Shown here: positions 1-9,787 of the stretch, one piece after another
Position numbering within the stretch: position 1 is the stretch's first letter
Layout of the letters: the number at the start of each line of letters is the position of its first letter
DNA from: Legionella quateirensis
GTDB taxonomy: Bacteria; Pseudomonadota; Gammaproteobacteria; Legionellales; Legionellaceae
Direction of reading: 5' to 3'
Assembly: GCF_001467955.1 (NCBI RefSeq)
Contig: NZ_LNYR01000012.1
Location: 653,887 to 717,886, forward strand
DNA length: 64,000 nt
Translations under genes and position numbers: made by a program
Notes under the pieces: generated by a model
Database searches by the model: none
What the model was told of the DNA's origin: nothing
What the model saw: the letters and a program-made list of their open reading frames with translations, nothing else

Positions 1-261
1 ATGATCCGCGATGCCATCATAGGTCCAGTAGCCGAGCTTCGCTATGTTTTGAGCATTTTCAAGCTTCATATTCAGGCTCATCATCTCTCGAGATGAAATT
101 TCCATTGAACGCTCATGCATATACCGTTCCTGGTCTGCTTCATTGTAGGAGTTATTAATCCGTTTAAGGAAGGCAAGCCATTGCTCATCCGTTTCAGGTT
201 TTTTATCAACCGAAACAGATACTTTTTCAAGTTGTCTTAATAATAGTTTATGAAATTCCAT
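1..261 (-). CDS. N-terminus of a putative PAS/histidine-kinase type sensor (partial)
   Basis: This is an 87-codon open frame that starts with ATG at 261 and runs off the left edge, so only the N-terminus is visible. The residues form a charged, probably helical segment (about residues 1-75, rich in E, K, R and M) and then the stretch AQNIAKLGYWTYD near residues 70-81. That stretch resembles the start of a PAS domain in sensor histidine kinases and diguanylate cyclases. An in-frame TGA lies just upstream, so the ATG is close to the earliest possible start. The gene follows the FIST-domain gene on the same strand after about 140 bp. FIST sensory proteins are often encoded beside two-component kinases, which supports a signalling role. 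The output domain lies outside the window, so the kinase call is inference. Confidence 0.6.
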   Translation of the reverse strand, partial: MEFHKLLLRQLEKVSVSVDKKPETDEQWLAFLKRINNSYNEADQERYMHERSMEISSREMMSLNMKLENAQNIAKLGYWTYDGIADH

Positions 262-401
262 ATACACCCATATTTTTGAACCAGTTCAAAACATCATGTT
301 CCTGGTGTTCTGTTCGCAATTGATTAAATAATTCCTGAGATCCCAAGATCCAGAGAACTTCAGGTCTGCAAGAACAAGCCCCTGCACATAGAGATTAGCT
401 C

Positions 402-1562
402 CTAGTATTCATAAAAAGTTGTAATGGTCATGGTCTGATTGTGCAATTCACATTTACCAACCGTGTAGGGTGACAATTCACCATATGAATAAAAACCAAC
501 CTGAGTTGAACCCTTAGGCAGAGAAATCAACGCTGATTCAATCTCTTCTTCTGTTCGCTCACCCAAGAGTAATCGTCTCCCGACACAACTGATATCAATA
601 GCCAACAATGGGCCGATAGTTGCCAAATGATCATTCATCATTCGTTGATTGGCTAATTGCCCAGCTTCATTAGCGCTATCAATAAGGCGATCAAAATTAG
701 CTCTCATTAATTGAGCATAGCATCCGCTAGGGATATCTCCAGCAAAGATCAGCGATTGTTCTTTCTCATCGACAGCTAAAATAGTACGTACTAGTTGGAT
801 GCTTTCGTTACCATCAATTTCATTGATTGCCAAAGGATAAAGTAATCCTGAAGAAGGTAATTCAGACGCTTTTTCACCCAAATATTCTTTATACAATTGT
901 AAAGCAGGTTGATAATCCAGTTCATACAAAATATTGGATTCTGAACGAGTCACACGTCTGACCGGACCGAATTTATCCCAACCGCCTTTTGAGGCATGTC
1001 CAACATGAATATGAGAACCATAAAACCCCACAGCAACGACATAATTTGTAAGAATTTCTCCGCCAACGATGGTCCATGTTTGTTTAAAATCACTGCCATC
1101 ACCAGCTAAACCACCTGTTATAACTAAACCTTTGTCTTCTGTAACAGTATTCAGACCTTTAACCAATTCAGAACCATTAACGCTCAACCCATCAGATAGG
1201 ACAAAAATACTCTTCAATTCCGTGTCTTTTAACTGTTGCGCGATTGAAATACCTGCGCTGTTTGAATCCGTGACATGTTCTACTTTTGCTTTGGCAATTT
1301 TCAATAAGGTAGTGTTAAATCGTACAACAACGACTGACAGGCTTTGATCAAATATTTTGGAGCCAAAAATTTCACCAGCACTTGAACATCCAATTAACTT
1401 GGACTTGGAGTAAAAATTTGCAAGTTCAATAATCGGATTAACATGATTTATAAATTCCGGAGATGCGAAAACCATCACTAATGTATTTTCTGAATCCAGA
1501 TCAGGAAATGTATTTAAACTCCATCCTTGTCCTAGAATATATTGGAATGCTTGTATATCCAT
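402..1562 (-). CDS. FIST-domain signal-transduction protein
   Basis: The product (386 aa from the ATG at 1562) looks like a cytoplasmic FIST sensory protein. The N-terminal half carries a family-like pattern, including LIGCSSAGEIFG near residue 60, runs of beta-strand such as SLSVVVVRF, and GLAGDGSDFKQTW near residue 160. The C-terminal half (about 210-380) matches FIST_C, ending in VGFYSYGELSP and HNQTMTITTF. FIST domains are thought to bind small ligands, possibly amino acids, and to work with kinases or cyclic-dinucleotide enzymes; the ligand here is unknown. The frame is open seven codons further upstream, but the methionine before DIQAFQ fits the family start better. The partial sensor gene lies downstream on the same strand, and the two may form one signalling unit. 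Confidence 0.75.
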   Translation of the reverse strand: MDIQAFQYILGQGWSLNTFPDLDSENTLVMVFASPEFINHVNPIIELANFYSKSKLIGCSSAGEIFGSKIFDQSLSVVVVRFNTTLLKIAKAKVEHVTDSNSAGISIAQQLKDTELKSIFVLSDGLSVNGSELVKGLNTVTEDKGLVITGGLAGDGSDFKQTWTIVGGEILTNYVVAVGFYGSHIHVGHASKGGWDKFGPVRRVTRSESNILYELDYQPALQLYKEYLGEKASELPSSGLLYPLAINEIDGNESIQLVRTILAVDEKEQSLIFAGDIPSGCYAQLMRANFDRLIDSANEAGQLANQRMMNDHLATIGPLLAIDISCVGRRLLLGERTEEEIESALISLPKGSTQVGFYSYGELSPYTVGKCELHNQTMTITTFYEY

Positions 1563-1703
1563 ATAAGCCCCTGAAGAACGCAATTAAACCAGTTGGATCG
1601 CCAATAACACAATTATAGTCTAATTTAATCAGGAAGGAGGAATGTGAACCAAAAGCGGTCGAAATCTGAATTATCATCATACCCAAGTATGAAGCACAAT
1701 CTA

Positions 1704-2495
1704 TTAAGGCAGGTCGCTTCTGGTCAATTTAATACGGGTATAGGCACACCGAAATCCAGACTTTTGTACATTCAAGTCAGAGATCGTTCCTGGTTCAGTT
1801 GTTACTGTTGCTATAGCTAATCCATGTTGTCTTGCATACTGTAATCGGGTCAACAACAATTTTTTTTGCAAACCTTTACCTCGAAATGCAGGTAAAGTAC
1901 TGGTAACTCCCAAATCACAGACATCTCCATGCATGGCTATGGTTGCTCCAGCAATAATCTGATCCTCATCATAAACAGCAAATGCACGAATCCCTTTGGC
2001 TCTCGCATAATGAGAAAACTGTTCTTGTGCTTCGGGATAACCAAAACCCATAGCCACTCTTTTGGCCCATTCATCCACCTCAATGGATGACACCTCCCTG
2101 ATCGTATAATGACTATCTAAATGCTCCCCTGTTTTCAAGGACGACAAATCCAATACCGAAACATTATTTATTTCGCTTACTGCATATCCTCGTTCACTCA
2201 GGAAAATCATTAAATCATTACCAACATAGGGACATAACTCAATATCAACGCGCGAATGCGCAAGGGATTTATAAAAATTTTCTATAAGTTCAATTTCCGT
2301 CTTAAAGTATCTGGATTTCGTATGAAACCCCCATCCAACTACCTGGGATAAAAATGAATCAAACCCAGAAAAACACGCGGTACCTCCGTTAACATCCAAG
2401 AATGTTCCGTGAGCATATTGTCTGGTAACTTCTATATGGGTTTGTTTAATGCACGCTTCCATGCGCGCAGTCAATTCTTTAGTAACATACATCAT
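1704..2495 (-). CDS. GNAT-family N-acetyltransferase
   Basis: This 263-residue cytoplasmic protein has a C-terminal GNAT fold (about 130-260). The acetyl-CoA-binding motif A is visible as [20 protein letters not shown] around residues 195-215, that is, the strand followed by the R-G-K-G pyrophosphate-binding loop. The N-terminal half is a divergent extension also seen in two-domain GNAT proteins. The substrate cannot be deduced. Its start overlaps the pyrD stop codon by 4 nt, so the two genes are probably translationally coupled in one minus-strand transcript. The downstream FIST gene begins about 140 bp away and need not be in the operon. Confidence 0.8.
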   Translation of the reverse strand: MMYVTKELTARMEACIKQTHIEVTRQYAHGTFLDVNGGTACFSGFDSFLSQVVGWGFHTKSRYFKTEIELIENFYKSLAHSRVDIELCPYVGNDLMIFLSERGYAVSEINNVSVLDLSSLKTGEHLDSHYTIREVSSIEVDEWAKRVAMGFGYPEAQEQFSHYARAKGIRAFAVYDEDQIIAGATIAMHGDVCDLGVTSTLPAFRGKGLQKKLLLTRLQYARQHGLAIATVTTEPGTISDLNVQKSGFRCAYTRIKLTRSDLP

Positions 2496-3493
2496 GCGCC
2501 ACTCAATCCTGCAATTACTCGATTCACCAATCCTGGGCCTTGATAAATTAATCCTGTATAAAGCTGTACCAATGATGCTCCAGCTGCAATTTTTCTTTGA
2601 GCGCTGGCAGGACTAACGATACCGCCTGCTCCGATTAAAGTGATAGCATCACCTGCATACTTTTTTAATAAAGTCAGACAATGAGTCGATAATTCTTCTA
2701 CTGGTCTTCCACTCAATCCACCCTGTTCCTCTCCATAAGGCAGGTTCTTGACCAAATCACGTGTACAGGTCGTATTCGTAGCAATAATCCCTTCAATGCC
2801 ATGATTCAAGATCACTTCAGTCATTAGTTTTAATGTTTCATCATCTTCATCAGGGGAAACTTTAACAACCAAGGGTACATGACGCTGATAATGATCTTCT
2901 AATTTGATTTGTTCATTATGCAATTGAGATAACAATTGAGTAAGATAATCCCCCTTCTGTAACTGCCGTAAATCAGGAGTGTTAGGAGAAGAAATATTGA
3001 TGGTTACGTAGGATGCATGCTCATAAACTTTTTGTAAACAATAACAATAATCCTTCGCAGCATCAGTCAAGGAGGTATCTTTATTCTTACCAATATTGAT
3101 CCCTAAAATCCCCTTGTATTTAGCTTTTTTAACATGGGCAACCAGAGCCTCTACTCCCTGGTTATTAAAGCCCATTCGGTTAATGATGGCCTGTGCCTCA
3201 GGCAATCGAAACAATCGCGGTTTTGGATTGCCACTCTGTGGTCTTGGAGTGACTGTTCCGACCTCAATAAAAGAAAATCCAAGTTTAGCCAAGGCATCCA
3301 AATGGTCTCCATTTTTATCGAGACCTGCAGCCAATCCAACTTGATGTGGAAAATGAAGTCCCATAGCATGGACTGACTTACCTTCAATATTATTGAAACA
3401 CCACCCTGGCATGTGATCAAGGGTGGATAGCACTAATTGATGAGCTGTCTCAGCGTCCAGTTTAAAAAGCAATGGACGTATCATCGAATACAT
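2492..3493 (-). CDS. pyrD: Dihydroorotate dehydrogenase (quinone), class 2
   Basis: PyrD oxidises dihydroorotate to orotate in de novo pyrimidine synthesis and passes electrons through FMN to membrane quinone. The length, 333 aa, is that of class 2 enzymes. The amphipathic N-terminus ([17 protein letters not shown]) is the membrane-associating segment typical of the class. FMN and substrate motifs are visible: [12 protein letters not shown] near residue 53, [10 protein letters not shown] near residue 106, [11 protein letters not shown] near residue 166 with the catalytic serine, and LIGAGGI near residue 290. The start at 3493 has a GGAG ribosome-binding site 7 nt upstream. The stop codon overlaps the GNAT start, forming a two-gene unit. 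Confidence 0.97.
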   Translation of the reverse strand: MYSMIRPLLFKLDAETAHQLVLSTLDHMPGWCFNNIEGKSVHAMGLHFPHQVGLAAGLDKNGDHLDALAKLGFSFIEVGTVTPRPQSGNPKPRLFRLPEAQAIINRMGFNNQGVEALVAHVKKAKYKGILGINIGKNKDTSLTDAAKDYCYCLQKVYEHASYVTINISSPNTPDLRQLQKGDYLTQLLSQLHNEQIKLEDHYQRHVPLVVKVSPDEDDETLKLMTEVILNHGIEGIIATNTTCTRDLVKNLPYGEEQGGLSGRPVEELSTHCLTLLKKYAGDAITLIGAGGIVSPASAQRKIAAGASLVQLYTGLIYQGPGLVNRVIAGLSGA

Positions 3494-3542
3494 ATAAATA
3501 CTCCGGAAAAGGGATTTTGTTTCATTCGGTTCCCTACTTACG

Positions 3543-4226
3543 TTATACGATACATTGCTGGGCCCAGACTCTTAACATGGCATTTCCAGACTTTTGTAAA
3601 TGAAAAGCGACTTCGCGAACTTCGATCCCATAATTGTCTTGTTGAAGACCCAATAATACTGGTCCCAGAAATGAAGAGGTTTGTCCGTCATTATCTATTA
3701 ATGGAAATATCCTGACTTCCTTTGCCACTCGAGCCAGTTCACGGATCACGTTCAAATGAAAATCTACGGTTTGATCGTCCAGATCAGCAAATAAATAATG
3801 TGAACATAGAGCAAAATCGAATGTAAAATCTGCAAAAGGCAAATGATAATCGGTAACGCCAAGGTACCTTCCCTCAGTCTTGCCTTTTATATAATCAGCA
3901 AAAAACTGTTCAAATCCCACTTTTCTTTCTGCAAGCAACTTATCAAAACTACCGCTTCGACTGAAATCAAAATGTTCCTGCTCGGATTTGATTTCTTCAG
4001 CCATTTGAGAAAAAATCATCACTGACTTTGAATATAAAGTATCCTTGTCCAGAACAAACAAAGGATCACAACTGACCACCTGATTATTCATTTGAGTTAT
4101 CTGAGAATTCACCGCACTAGGTCCACATCCATATTCTAGAATTTTGGAATTAATCTCATTGTCTGACAAATCAAACATTTCTCGATATTCATCAACACCG
4201 TGACCCCATAAAACCAGTTTACGCAT
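3543..4226 (-). CDS. Class I SAM-dependent methyltransferase-like protein
   Basis: The 227-residue product has the Rossmann motif I of class I methyltransferases, [16 protein letters not shown] near residues 28-43, followed by a post-I acidic position in VVSCDPLF. A later motif, [18 protein letters not shown] near residues 140-157, corresponds to motif IV/V of this fold. The substrate is not evident, and close relatives are usually annotated only as methyltransferase-domain proteins. I chose the ATG at 4226 because AGGAG lies 7 to 11 nt before it; a TTG two codons upstream is less likely. It lies upstream of pyrD with about 50 bp between them and is divergent from liuA. Confidence 0.7.
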   Translation of the reverse strand: MRKLVLWGHGVDEYREMFDLSDNEINSKILEYGCGPSAVNSQITQMNNQVVSCDPLFVLDKDTLYSKSVMIFSQMAEEIKSEQEHFDFSRSGSFDKLLAERKVGFEQFFADYIKGKTEGRYLGVTDYHLPFADFTFDFALCSHYLFADLDDQTVDFHLNVIRELARVAKEVRIFPLIDNDGQTSSFLGPVLLGLQQDNYGIEVREVAFHLQKSGNAMLRVWAQQCIV

Positions 4227-4469
4227 GAGCAACTCTCCTATATAAACCCGAATTCTGTGCTCAATTTAATTGCAGATTAACCTGCTCTGAATTCAGGAAA
4301 AACTTATAGCAATCAATTAAGTTTCGCTCCGGCTTAAGATTAGGTTATTTTTTAACCTGGGTAAAGAGTCTTTTTAAAATACACTGTGTTAGAAACTGTC
4401 AGTGAATAGACAAGGCCGAATCGATTGGGTATAGTCTTGTGTATTTGTACAATCAACAGGATATAATCC

Positions 4470-5630
4470 ATGCACAACGGACTAAAGTATCAACTGGGTG
4501 AAACCTATGACATGTTAAGAGACACGGTCCATCAGTTTGCCCGTACAGAAATCGCTCCCCTTGCAGCTCAAATTGATGAAACGAATACCTTCCCAAATCA
4601 TTTATGGCGCAAATTGGGCGATTTAGGATTATTAGGTATAACGGTCAGTGAAGAATACGGTGGAGCCAATATGGGCTACCTGGCTCACGCGATCGCAATG
4701 GAAGAAATTTCCAGAGCATCGGCCTCTGTGGGATTAAGTTATGGGGCTCATTCTAATTTATGTGTCAATCAAATCTTTTTAAATGGAAACAATTCGCAAA
4801 AAGAAAAATATCTGCCTAAGCTAATAAGCGGAGAATACATTGGCGCCCTCGCCATGAGTGAATCAAACTCAGGCTCTGATGTAGTCAGTATGCAACTTCA
4901 GGCACAGTCACACGGTGATAAATACATCCTTAACGGCACTAAAATGTGGATTACCAATGGACCCGATGCCGATGTTTTAGTGGTCTATGCTAAAACGGAC
5001 AAACACGCGGCCAGTAAAGGTATTACTGCTTTTCTTATCGAAAAAGGTATGGCCGGATTCAAAACGGCGCAAAAATTAGACAAGCTGGGAATGAGAGGCT
5101 CCAATACCTGTGAACTGGTTTTCGAGCAGTGTGAAGTTCCTGTAGAAAATGTTCTCGGCGAACTTAACCAGGGTGTCCGGGTTTTAATGAGTGGCCTGGA
5201 CTACGAACGGACCATACTGGCTGCGGGTCCGGTCGGTATCATGCAGGCGTGCATGGATGTTGTTCTACCCTATGTACATGAACGCAAACAATTTAATCAG
5301 GCTATCGGGGAGTTTCAGTTTATTCAGGGTAAATTAGCCGATATGTATACGGAACTTAGCGCCTCCCGAGCTTATCTGTATGCCGTAGCAAAAGCCTGCG
5401 ATAACGGTATGGTAAGTCGTAAAGACGCAGCAGGTGTTATTTTATATACTGCAGAAAAAGCGACACAAATGGCACTTCAGGCAATTCAAACTCTGGGTGG
5501 TAATGGGTATATTAATGAATACCCAACAGGACGATTGTTACGTGACGCTAAACTCTATGAAATTGGAGCCGGTACTTCTGAAATCAGAAGAATGTTGATA
5601 GGTCGTGAACTTTTTAAAGAAACAGCATAA
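4470..5630 (+). CDS. liuA: Isovaleryl-CoA dehydrogenase
   Basis: This FAD-dependent acyl-CoA dehydrogenase (386 aa) oxidises isovaleryl-CoA to 3-methylcrotonyl-CoA, the first dedicated step of the leucine pathway after the branched-chain keto acid dehydrogenase. Visible motifs include the substrate/FAD segment [20 protein letters not shown] near residues 130-149, [12 protein letters not shown] near 160-171, and the C-terminal signature [20 protein letters not shown] near 344-363. Isovaleryl-CoA dehydrogenases carry their catalytic glutamate in a helix around [11 protein letters not shown], which is present near residue 250. It opens a plus-strand cluster with atoB 11 nt downstream, and the neighbouring MCC genes make the leucine assignment firm. 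GGAT lies at 4459-4462, a plausible ribosome-binding site. Confidence 0.93.
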   Translation: MHNGLKYQLGETYDMLRDTVHQFARTEIAPLAAQIDETNTFPNHLWRKLGDLGLLGITVSEEYGGANMGYLAHAIAMEEISRASASVGLSYGAHSNLCVNQIFLNGNNSQKEKYLPKLISGEYIGALAMSESNSGSDVVSMQLQAQSHGDKYILNGTKMWITNGPDADVLVVYAKTDKHAASKGITAFLIEKGMAGFKTAQKLDKLGMRGSNTCELVFEQCEVPVENVLGELNQGVRVLMSGLDYERTILAAGPVGIMQACMDVVLPYVHERKQFNQAIGEFQFIQGKLADMYTELSASRAYLYAVAKACDNGMVSRKDAAGVILYTAEKATQMALQAIQTLGGNGYINEYPTGRLLRDAKLYEIGAGTSEIRRMLIGRELFKETA

Positions 5631-5641
5631 GGAATAGTGAC

Positions 5642-6826
5642 ATGGAACAGAATGATGTGGTAATTGTTGCAGCAAAAAGAACTCCCATGGGCGGAATGTT
5701 AGGTACTCTGTCCGCTCTTTCAGCACCAGAACTTGGGGCTGTAGCACATATGGCAGCTCTGGCACAGTCAGGAATTGCTCCTGCTGAAATAGATGAAGTC
5801 ATAAGTGGTTGTGTCCTGCAGGCAGGTATAGGTCAGGCACCAGCGAGACAAGCTGCAATCAAAGCAGGTATACCTAATTCAGCTGGCGCAACAACCATCA
5901 ATAAAATGTGCGGTTCTGGGATGAAAGCCGCGATGCTGGCACATGATTTAATCAAGGCTGGTTCAGCTCAGGTGATCCTGGCAAGCGGAATGGAAAGCAT
6001 GAGTAATGCGCCTTATCTATTGGCAAAAGCACGATCCGGTTATCGCTTGGGTCATGGTGAATTAAAAGATCATATGTTCCTTGACGGACTTGAAGATGCA
6101 TACGAGAGAGGACAATTAATGGGATGTTTTGCGGAAGCAACGGCCAAACATTTCAATTTCAGCAGAGAACAACAGGATGAGTTTGCAATCCGTTCTATGT
6201 CAAACGCACTGAAAGCTATTGAAAGTGGGGCATTTGTCGAAGAAATTGCCGCTGTCACCTTAACTACTCGTAAAGGAGACATCACCGTAAGTGTAGATGA
6301 AGGTCCTGATGCAGCAAAATTGGCAAAAATTCCTCAATTAAAACCAGCATTCCAATCAGACGGCACCGTTACTGCAGCAAACTCCAGTTCTATTTCAGAT
6401 GGTGCGGCTAGCCTTATTTTGATGAGCGCAGCCAATGCAGAAAAACGCGGTGTCAAACCTTTGGCAAGGATAGTTGCCCATGCCAGTCATGCTCAGGCAC
6501 CACAATGGTTTACCACTGCTCCTGTAGACGCTATTCGTAAAGTAATGAACAAAGCATCCTGGAATCAGAGTGATGTCGATCTTTATGAAATAAATGAAGC
6601 GTTTGCAGTAGTGACCATGGCAGCAATAACTCAGCTTGAATTAAATCCAGAACAGGTTAATATTCACGGCGGCGCATGTGCTTTGGGTCACCCAATAGGA
6701 GCATCTGGTGCACGCATACTGGTTACTTTGATGCATGCATTGAAACAACAAGGTAAAAAACGTGGTGTTGCTTCCTTATGCATAGGTGGTGGTGAAGCTA
6801 CAGCCATGGCTATTGAACTATTATAA
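5642..6826 (+). CDS. atoB: Acetyl-CoA C-acetyltransferase (thiolase II)
   Basis: The 394-residue thiolase cleaves acetoacetyl-CoA with CoA to give two acetyl-CoA, or runs in reverse in biosynthesis. All catalytic residues are visible: the acylated cysteine in NKMCGSGMKA (Cys90), the histidine in ALGHPIGASGAR (His350) and the second cysteine in LCIGGGEA (Cys380). Its position in the leucine cluster suggests that it finishes the pathway: HMG-CoA lyase yields acetoacetate, the synthetase at the end of the cluster activates it, and this enzyme splits the product. AAGGAA lies 8 nt before the start. A MITE-like repeat begins 6 bp after the stop and separates this gene from the rest of the cluster. 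Confidence 0.93.
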   Translation: MEQNDVVIVAAKRTPMGGMLGTLSALSAPELGAVAHMAALAQSGIAPAEIDEVISGCVLQAGIGQAPARQAAIKAGIPNSAGATTINKMCGSGMKAAMLAHDLIKAGSAQVILASGMESMSNAPYLLAKARSGYRLGHGELKDHMFLDGLEDAYERGQLMGCFAEATAKHFNFSREQQDEFAIRSMSNALKAIESGAFVEEIAAVTLTTRKGDITVSVDEGPDAAKLAKIPQLKPAFQSDGTVTAANSSSISDGAASLILMSAANAEKRGVKPLARIVAHASHAQAPQWFTTAPVDAIRKVMNKASWNQSDVDLYEINEAFAVVTMAAITQLELNPEQVNIHGGACALGHPIGASGARILVTLMHALKQQGKKRGVASLCIGGGEATAMAIELL

Positions 6827-6832
6827 AAGCAC

Positions 6833-6996
6833 TAGGATATGCTGACAATTCCGATTTCGACGTCCCGCGACTTGTTCGCGGGATCCAGTTCGATCTTGAT
6901 GAATACATAATGTTCGTTAATGATACTGAATTCATGGATCCCGCGAACAAGCCGCGGGACGTTGGGAATAAATTGATGAATTGTCAACACACCCTA
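6833..6996. repeat. MITE-like inverted-repeat element, copy A
   Basis: This 164-bp element has two layers of inverted repeats. The outer ends are TAGGATATGCTGACAATT on the left and its imperfect complement (ending TTGTCAACACACCCTA) on the right. The inner arms, 6861-6887 and 6935-6961, are 27 bp long with one mismatch and contain CGTCCCGCG and CGCGGGATCCA. The spacer between the arms is also conserved in the copy at 53450-53823. It has no coding capacity; the 62-codon frame across it is fortuitous. It lies between the thiolase and the small membrane protein gene inside the leucine cluster, so any transcript across it would form a strong hairpin. Confidence 0.85.
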
Positions 6997-7055
6997 ACAT
7001 TCACCATGCCTTCAGAATCATGGCGAATCGTTACTAATAAAAATAAAGGATGTAC

Positions 7056-7370
7056 ATGCTACGACAAAGTCTTATTTATCTACTGCTCAGTGTTCTGATA
7101 GTAGTCTTCTCGAGATACGCTCACCTTCTTATTGTTTATATAGATTTGTTTTTCACTTATGTAAACTTAAAATTAACCCCAATATTCAGTCAGACCGGCT
7201 GGGGATTAATTATAAGAAAAGTTTTGGTGTTAATGTTAATGCCAATCATCATTACGGGGATACCTGCGCTTCTATACAGAGTAATCAAAGGTCGTGAAAT
7301 GCCTCATTTTATTGCTATTGTCTGGGTAATCTGGACTATCATCGTTTTGAGCGTTATTTTGATTCGTTAA
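7056..7370 (+). CDS. Small integral membrane protein of unknown function in the leucine-degradation cluster
   Basis: I do not recognise a family. The 104-residue product is almost entirely hydrophobic, with a long N-terminal segment (about 4-35, possibly two membrane passes), a second at about 52-75 and a third at about 82-103. Short basic loops ([12 protein letters not shown]) lie between them. The start at 7056 is preferred to the ATG at 7050 because AAAGGA lies 5 nt before it and overlaps the earlier ATG. It ends 10 bp before liuB, so it is very probably cotranscribed with liuB-liuC-liuD-liuE. The MITE-like element lies just upstream. A transport or membrane-anchoring role tied to leucine breakdown is only a guess. 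Confidence 0.8.
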   Translation: MLRQSLIYLLLSVLIVVFSRYAHLLIVYIDLFFTYVNLKLTPIFSQTGWGLIIRKVLVLMLMPIIITGIPALLYRVIKGREMPHFIAIVWVIWTIIVLSVILIR

Positions 7371-7380
7371 GGACTCAGGC

Positions 7381-8988
7381 ATGGCACAACTAATCAGTCA
7401 AATCAACACTGGAAGTCAGGAATTTAAAGACAATCAAGCAACAATGCAGGCATTGGTTGATGAACTACGTTCACGAATCAATGAAATCTCCCTCGGAGGA
7501 GACGAGAAAGCCCGTGCCCGCCACTTGCAACATGGCAAATTACTGCCCCGAGAAAGACTGCACCAATTATTAGACCCTGGCAGTCCCTTCCTTGAACTAT
7601 CCCAACTGGCAGCCTATCAGGTATATAATGATACCCTTCCTGCCGCCGGGATCATTGCAGGCATAGGCCGTGTATCAGGTACTGAGTGCGTTATTGTAGT
7701 CAATGATGCAACAGTTAAGGGTGGAACCTATTATCCACTAACCGTCAAAAAACACTTAAGAGCCCAGGAAATCGCTCAGATCAATCATTTACCCTGTATT
7801 TACCTCGTAGATTCTGGCGGTGCTTTTTTGCCTCTTCAAGATGAGGTTTTTCCAGATCGAGATCATTTTGGTCGTATTTTTTATAATCAAGCTCAAATGT
7901 CAGCGCGAAATATACCTCAAATTGCTGTTGTCATGGGTTCATGCACTGCAGGTGGAGCCTATGTTCCAGCGATGGCAGATGAATCCATTATGGTGAAAAA
8001 TCAGGCAACAATCTTTCTTGGAGGTCCCCCATTGGTTAAAGCGGCCACGGGTGAGGTTATCAGCGCTGAAGAATTAGGTGGAGCAGACGTTCATTGCAGA
8101 CATTCTGGAGTTGCTGATCATTATGCAGAAAACGATGCGCACGCCCTACATCTGGCTCGAATTGCCGTAGGCAATTTAAATCGTAAAAAAATTGAATCCA
8201 TTACACGTATTGAATCCGTTGAACCACTTTATGATACTAAGGAACTCAATGGTATTGTTCCTGCTGATCCAAGAAAACCTTTTGATATAAGGGAGATCAT
8301 TGCTCGCTTGGTTGATGGTTCAGATTTCGATGAATTTAAAGCGCTGTTTGGAACTACACTGGTATGTGGTTTTGCCCATTTATACGGATATCCGGTAGGA
8401 ATCATTGCTAATAATGGGATTTTATTCAGTGAAAGCGCATTAAAAGGAAGTCACTTCATCGAACTGTGTTGCCAACGTAAAATTCCGTTAATCTTTTTGC
8501 AAAACATAACCGGTTTCATGGTAGGTTCCAAATATGAAGCATCCGGAATAGCAAAACACGGCGCTAAAATGGTTACCGCTGTTGCTAATGCCAATGTACC
8601 CAAATTTACTGTTATTGTAGGCGGAAGTTTTGGTGCCGGTAATTATGCCATGTGTGGACGCGCCTATAATGCACGCTTTATCTGGACCTGGCCTAATTCG
8701 CGTATTTCAGTCATGGGAGGAGAACAGGCAGCTAACGTACTCGCTCAGGTCAACAGTGAAAAATATGCCAAACAAGGTAAAGTCTGGCCTGCCGAAGAAG
8801 AAGAACAATTTAAAAATCAACTGCGATCTCAATATGAAACGCAAGGCAACCCCTATTATGCCAGTGCAAGACTTTGGGATGATGGAGTCATAGCTCCTCA
8901 GGATACACGAATGATTCTGGGACTTGGTTTATCGGCAGCCTTAAATGCCCCAATTGAATCCACGCATTTTGGCGTTTTTCGTATGTAA
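7381..8988 (+). CDS. liuB: Methylcrotonoyl-CoA carboxylase, carboxyltransferase (beta) subunit
   Basis: This 535-residue subunit transfers the carboxyl group from biotin to 3-methylcrotonyl-CoA, producing 3-methylglutaconyl-CoA. Two crotonase-fold carboxyltransferase domains are visible. The N domain has [20 protein letters not shown] near residue 140 and the oxyanion-forming glycine-rich [17 protein letters not shown] near 180. The C domain has [25 protein letters not shown] near 378 and [21 protein letters not shown] near 410. [11 protein letters not shown] and AYNARF are characteristic of MCC rather than propionyl-CoA carboxylase. AAGGA lies 7 nt before the start. It acts with LiuD, encoded two genes downstream. 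Confidence 0.95.
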   Translation: MAQLISQINTGSQEFKDNQATMQALVDELRSRINEISLGGDEKARARHLQHGKLLPRERLHQLLDPGSPFLELSQLAAYQVYNDTLPAAGIIAGIGRVSGTECVIVVNDATVKGGTYYPLTVKKHLRAQEIAQINHLPCIYLVDSGGAFLPLQDEVFPDRDHFGRIFYNQAQMSARNIPQIAVVMGSCTAGGAYVPAMADESIMVKNQATIFLGGPPLVKAATGEVISAEELGGADVHCRHSGVADHYAENDAHALHLARIAVGNLNRKKIESITRIESVEPLYDTKELNGIVPADPRKPFDIREIIARLVDGSDFDEFKALFGTTLVCGFAHLYGYPVGIIANNGILFSESALKGSHFIELCCQRKIPLIFLQNITGFMVGSKYEASGIAKHGAKMVTAVANANVPKFTVIVGGSFGAGNYAMCGRAYNARFIWTWPNSRISVMGGEQAANVLAQVNSEKYAKQGKVWPAEEEEQFKNQLRSQYETQGNPYYASARLWDDGVIAPQDTRMILGLGLSAALNAPIESTHFGVFRM

Positions 8989-9002
8989 CAGGGATTAAAC
9001 TC

Positions 9003-9779
9003 ATGAGCGACCTTCTTAATGAAATTCAGGATCAGATTTGTTTATTAACTATAAATCGAGTAAGCAAACATAATGCCTTTGATAATCATCTCCTTGCCGA
9101 GATGCAAGTTCAGCTTGACTCAGCAATCAACAATGACAAAGTACGGGTTATTGTACTTAAAGCAAATGGGAAACACTTTTGTGCCGGCGCAGATTTAGCC
9201 TGGATGCAAAGCATGATTGGGTACGACGAAGAACAAAATGTAAAAGACACGATGATACTGGCTAACTTAATGTATTCGTTGAATCAAAGCAGCAAACCGA
9301 CAATTGCCATGATACATGGATCTGCATTTGGTGGAGGAGCAGGACTTGCAGCTGCCTGTGACATTGCCGTAGCAGCACATACTGCCCGCTTTTGTTTTTC
9401 TGAAGCTAAATTAGGATTGATTCCTGCAGTTATAAGCCCCTATGTTGTAAAAGCTATTGGGGAGCGAGCCGCACAAATGATGTTTATGTCCGCTGAAATT
9501 TTTGATGCGGCACGAGCCTTATCCCTGAATTTAGTGCAGCATCTTGTTCCAGAGGATAGTTTATTGGACTTTACACTCAATTATGCCAAACAAATAAGTA
9601 ATAATGCCCCTGAGGCAGTTACAATGTCCAAAAAATTGGTTCGATATGTTGTTAATAAACCCATCGATGAAGAACTGGTTTACTACACTGCCACGCTCAT
9701 CGCTCAAAAGAGAGTTTCCGCTGAAGGACAAAAAGGTCTTCATGCATTTTTAAATAAAGAAACACCTAACTGGAACTAG
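9003..9779 (+). CDS. liuC: Methylglutaconyl-CoA hydratase (enoyl-CoA hydratase family)
   Basis: The 258-residue crotonase-family enzyme most likely hydrates 3-methylglutaconyl-CoA to HMG-CoA, given its place between the two MCC genes. Family motifs are [14 protein letters not shown] near residue 58, the oxyanion-hole segment, and [19 protein letters not shown] near residue 102 with [16 protein letters not shown] around 135. LAWM after the GAD motif is typical of LiuC/AUH-like hydratases. The sequence alone could also fit a general enoyl-CoA hydratase; the operon makes the specific call. It starts 14 bp after liuB and ends 8 bp before liuD. Confidence 0.88.
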   Translation: MSDLLNEIQDQICLLTINRVSKHNAFDNHLLAEMQVQLDSAINNDKVRVIVLKANGKHFCAGADLAWMQSMIGYDEEQNVKDTMILANLMYSLNQSSKPTIAMIHGSAFGGGAGLAAACDIAVAAHTARFCFSEAKLGLIPAVISPYVVKAIGERAAQMMFMSAEIFDAARALSLNLVQHLVPEDSLLDFTLNYAKQISNNAPEAVTMSKKLVRYVVNKPIDEELVYYTATLIAQKRVSAEGQKGLHAFLNKETPNWN

Positions 9780-9787
9780 GAACTTGC

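Noticed and set aside
262..401. A 44-codon open frame between the FIST and sensor genes on the minus strand
   Set aside because: It lacks a credible start codon near its beginning (the only ATG is close to its end) and overlaps the sensor start; probably chance.
1501..1686. A 61-codon minus-strand frame overlapping the FIST start
   Set aside because: It overlaps the real gene in another frame, and the peptide has no recognisable features.
6910..7098. A 62-codon plus-strand frame
   Set aside because: It lies across the MITE-like element and overlaps the membrane-protein gene in a different frame.
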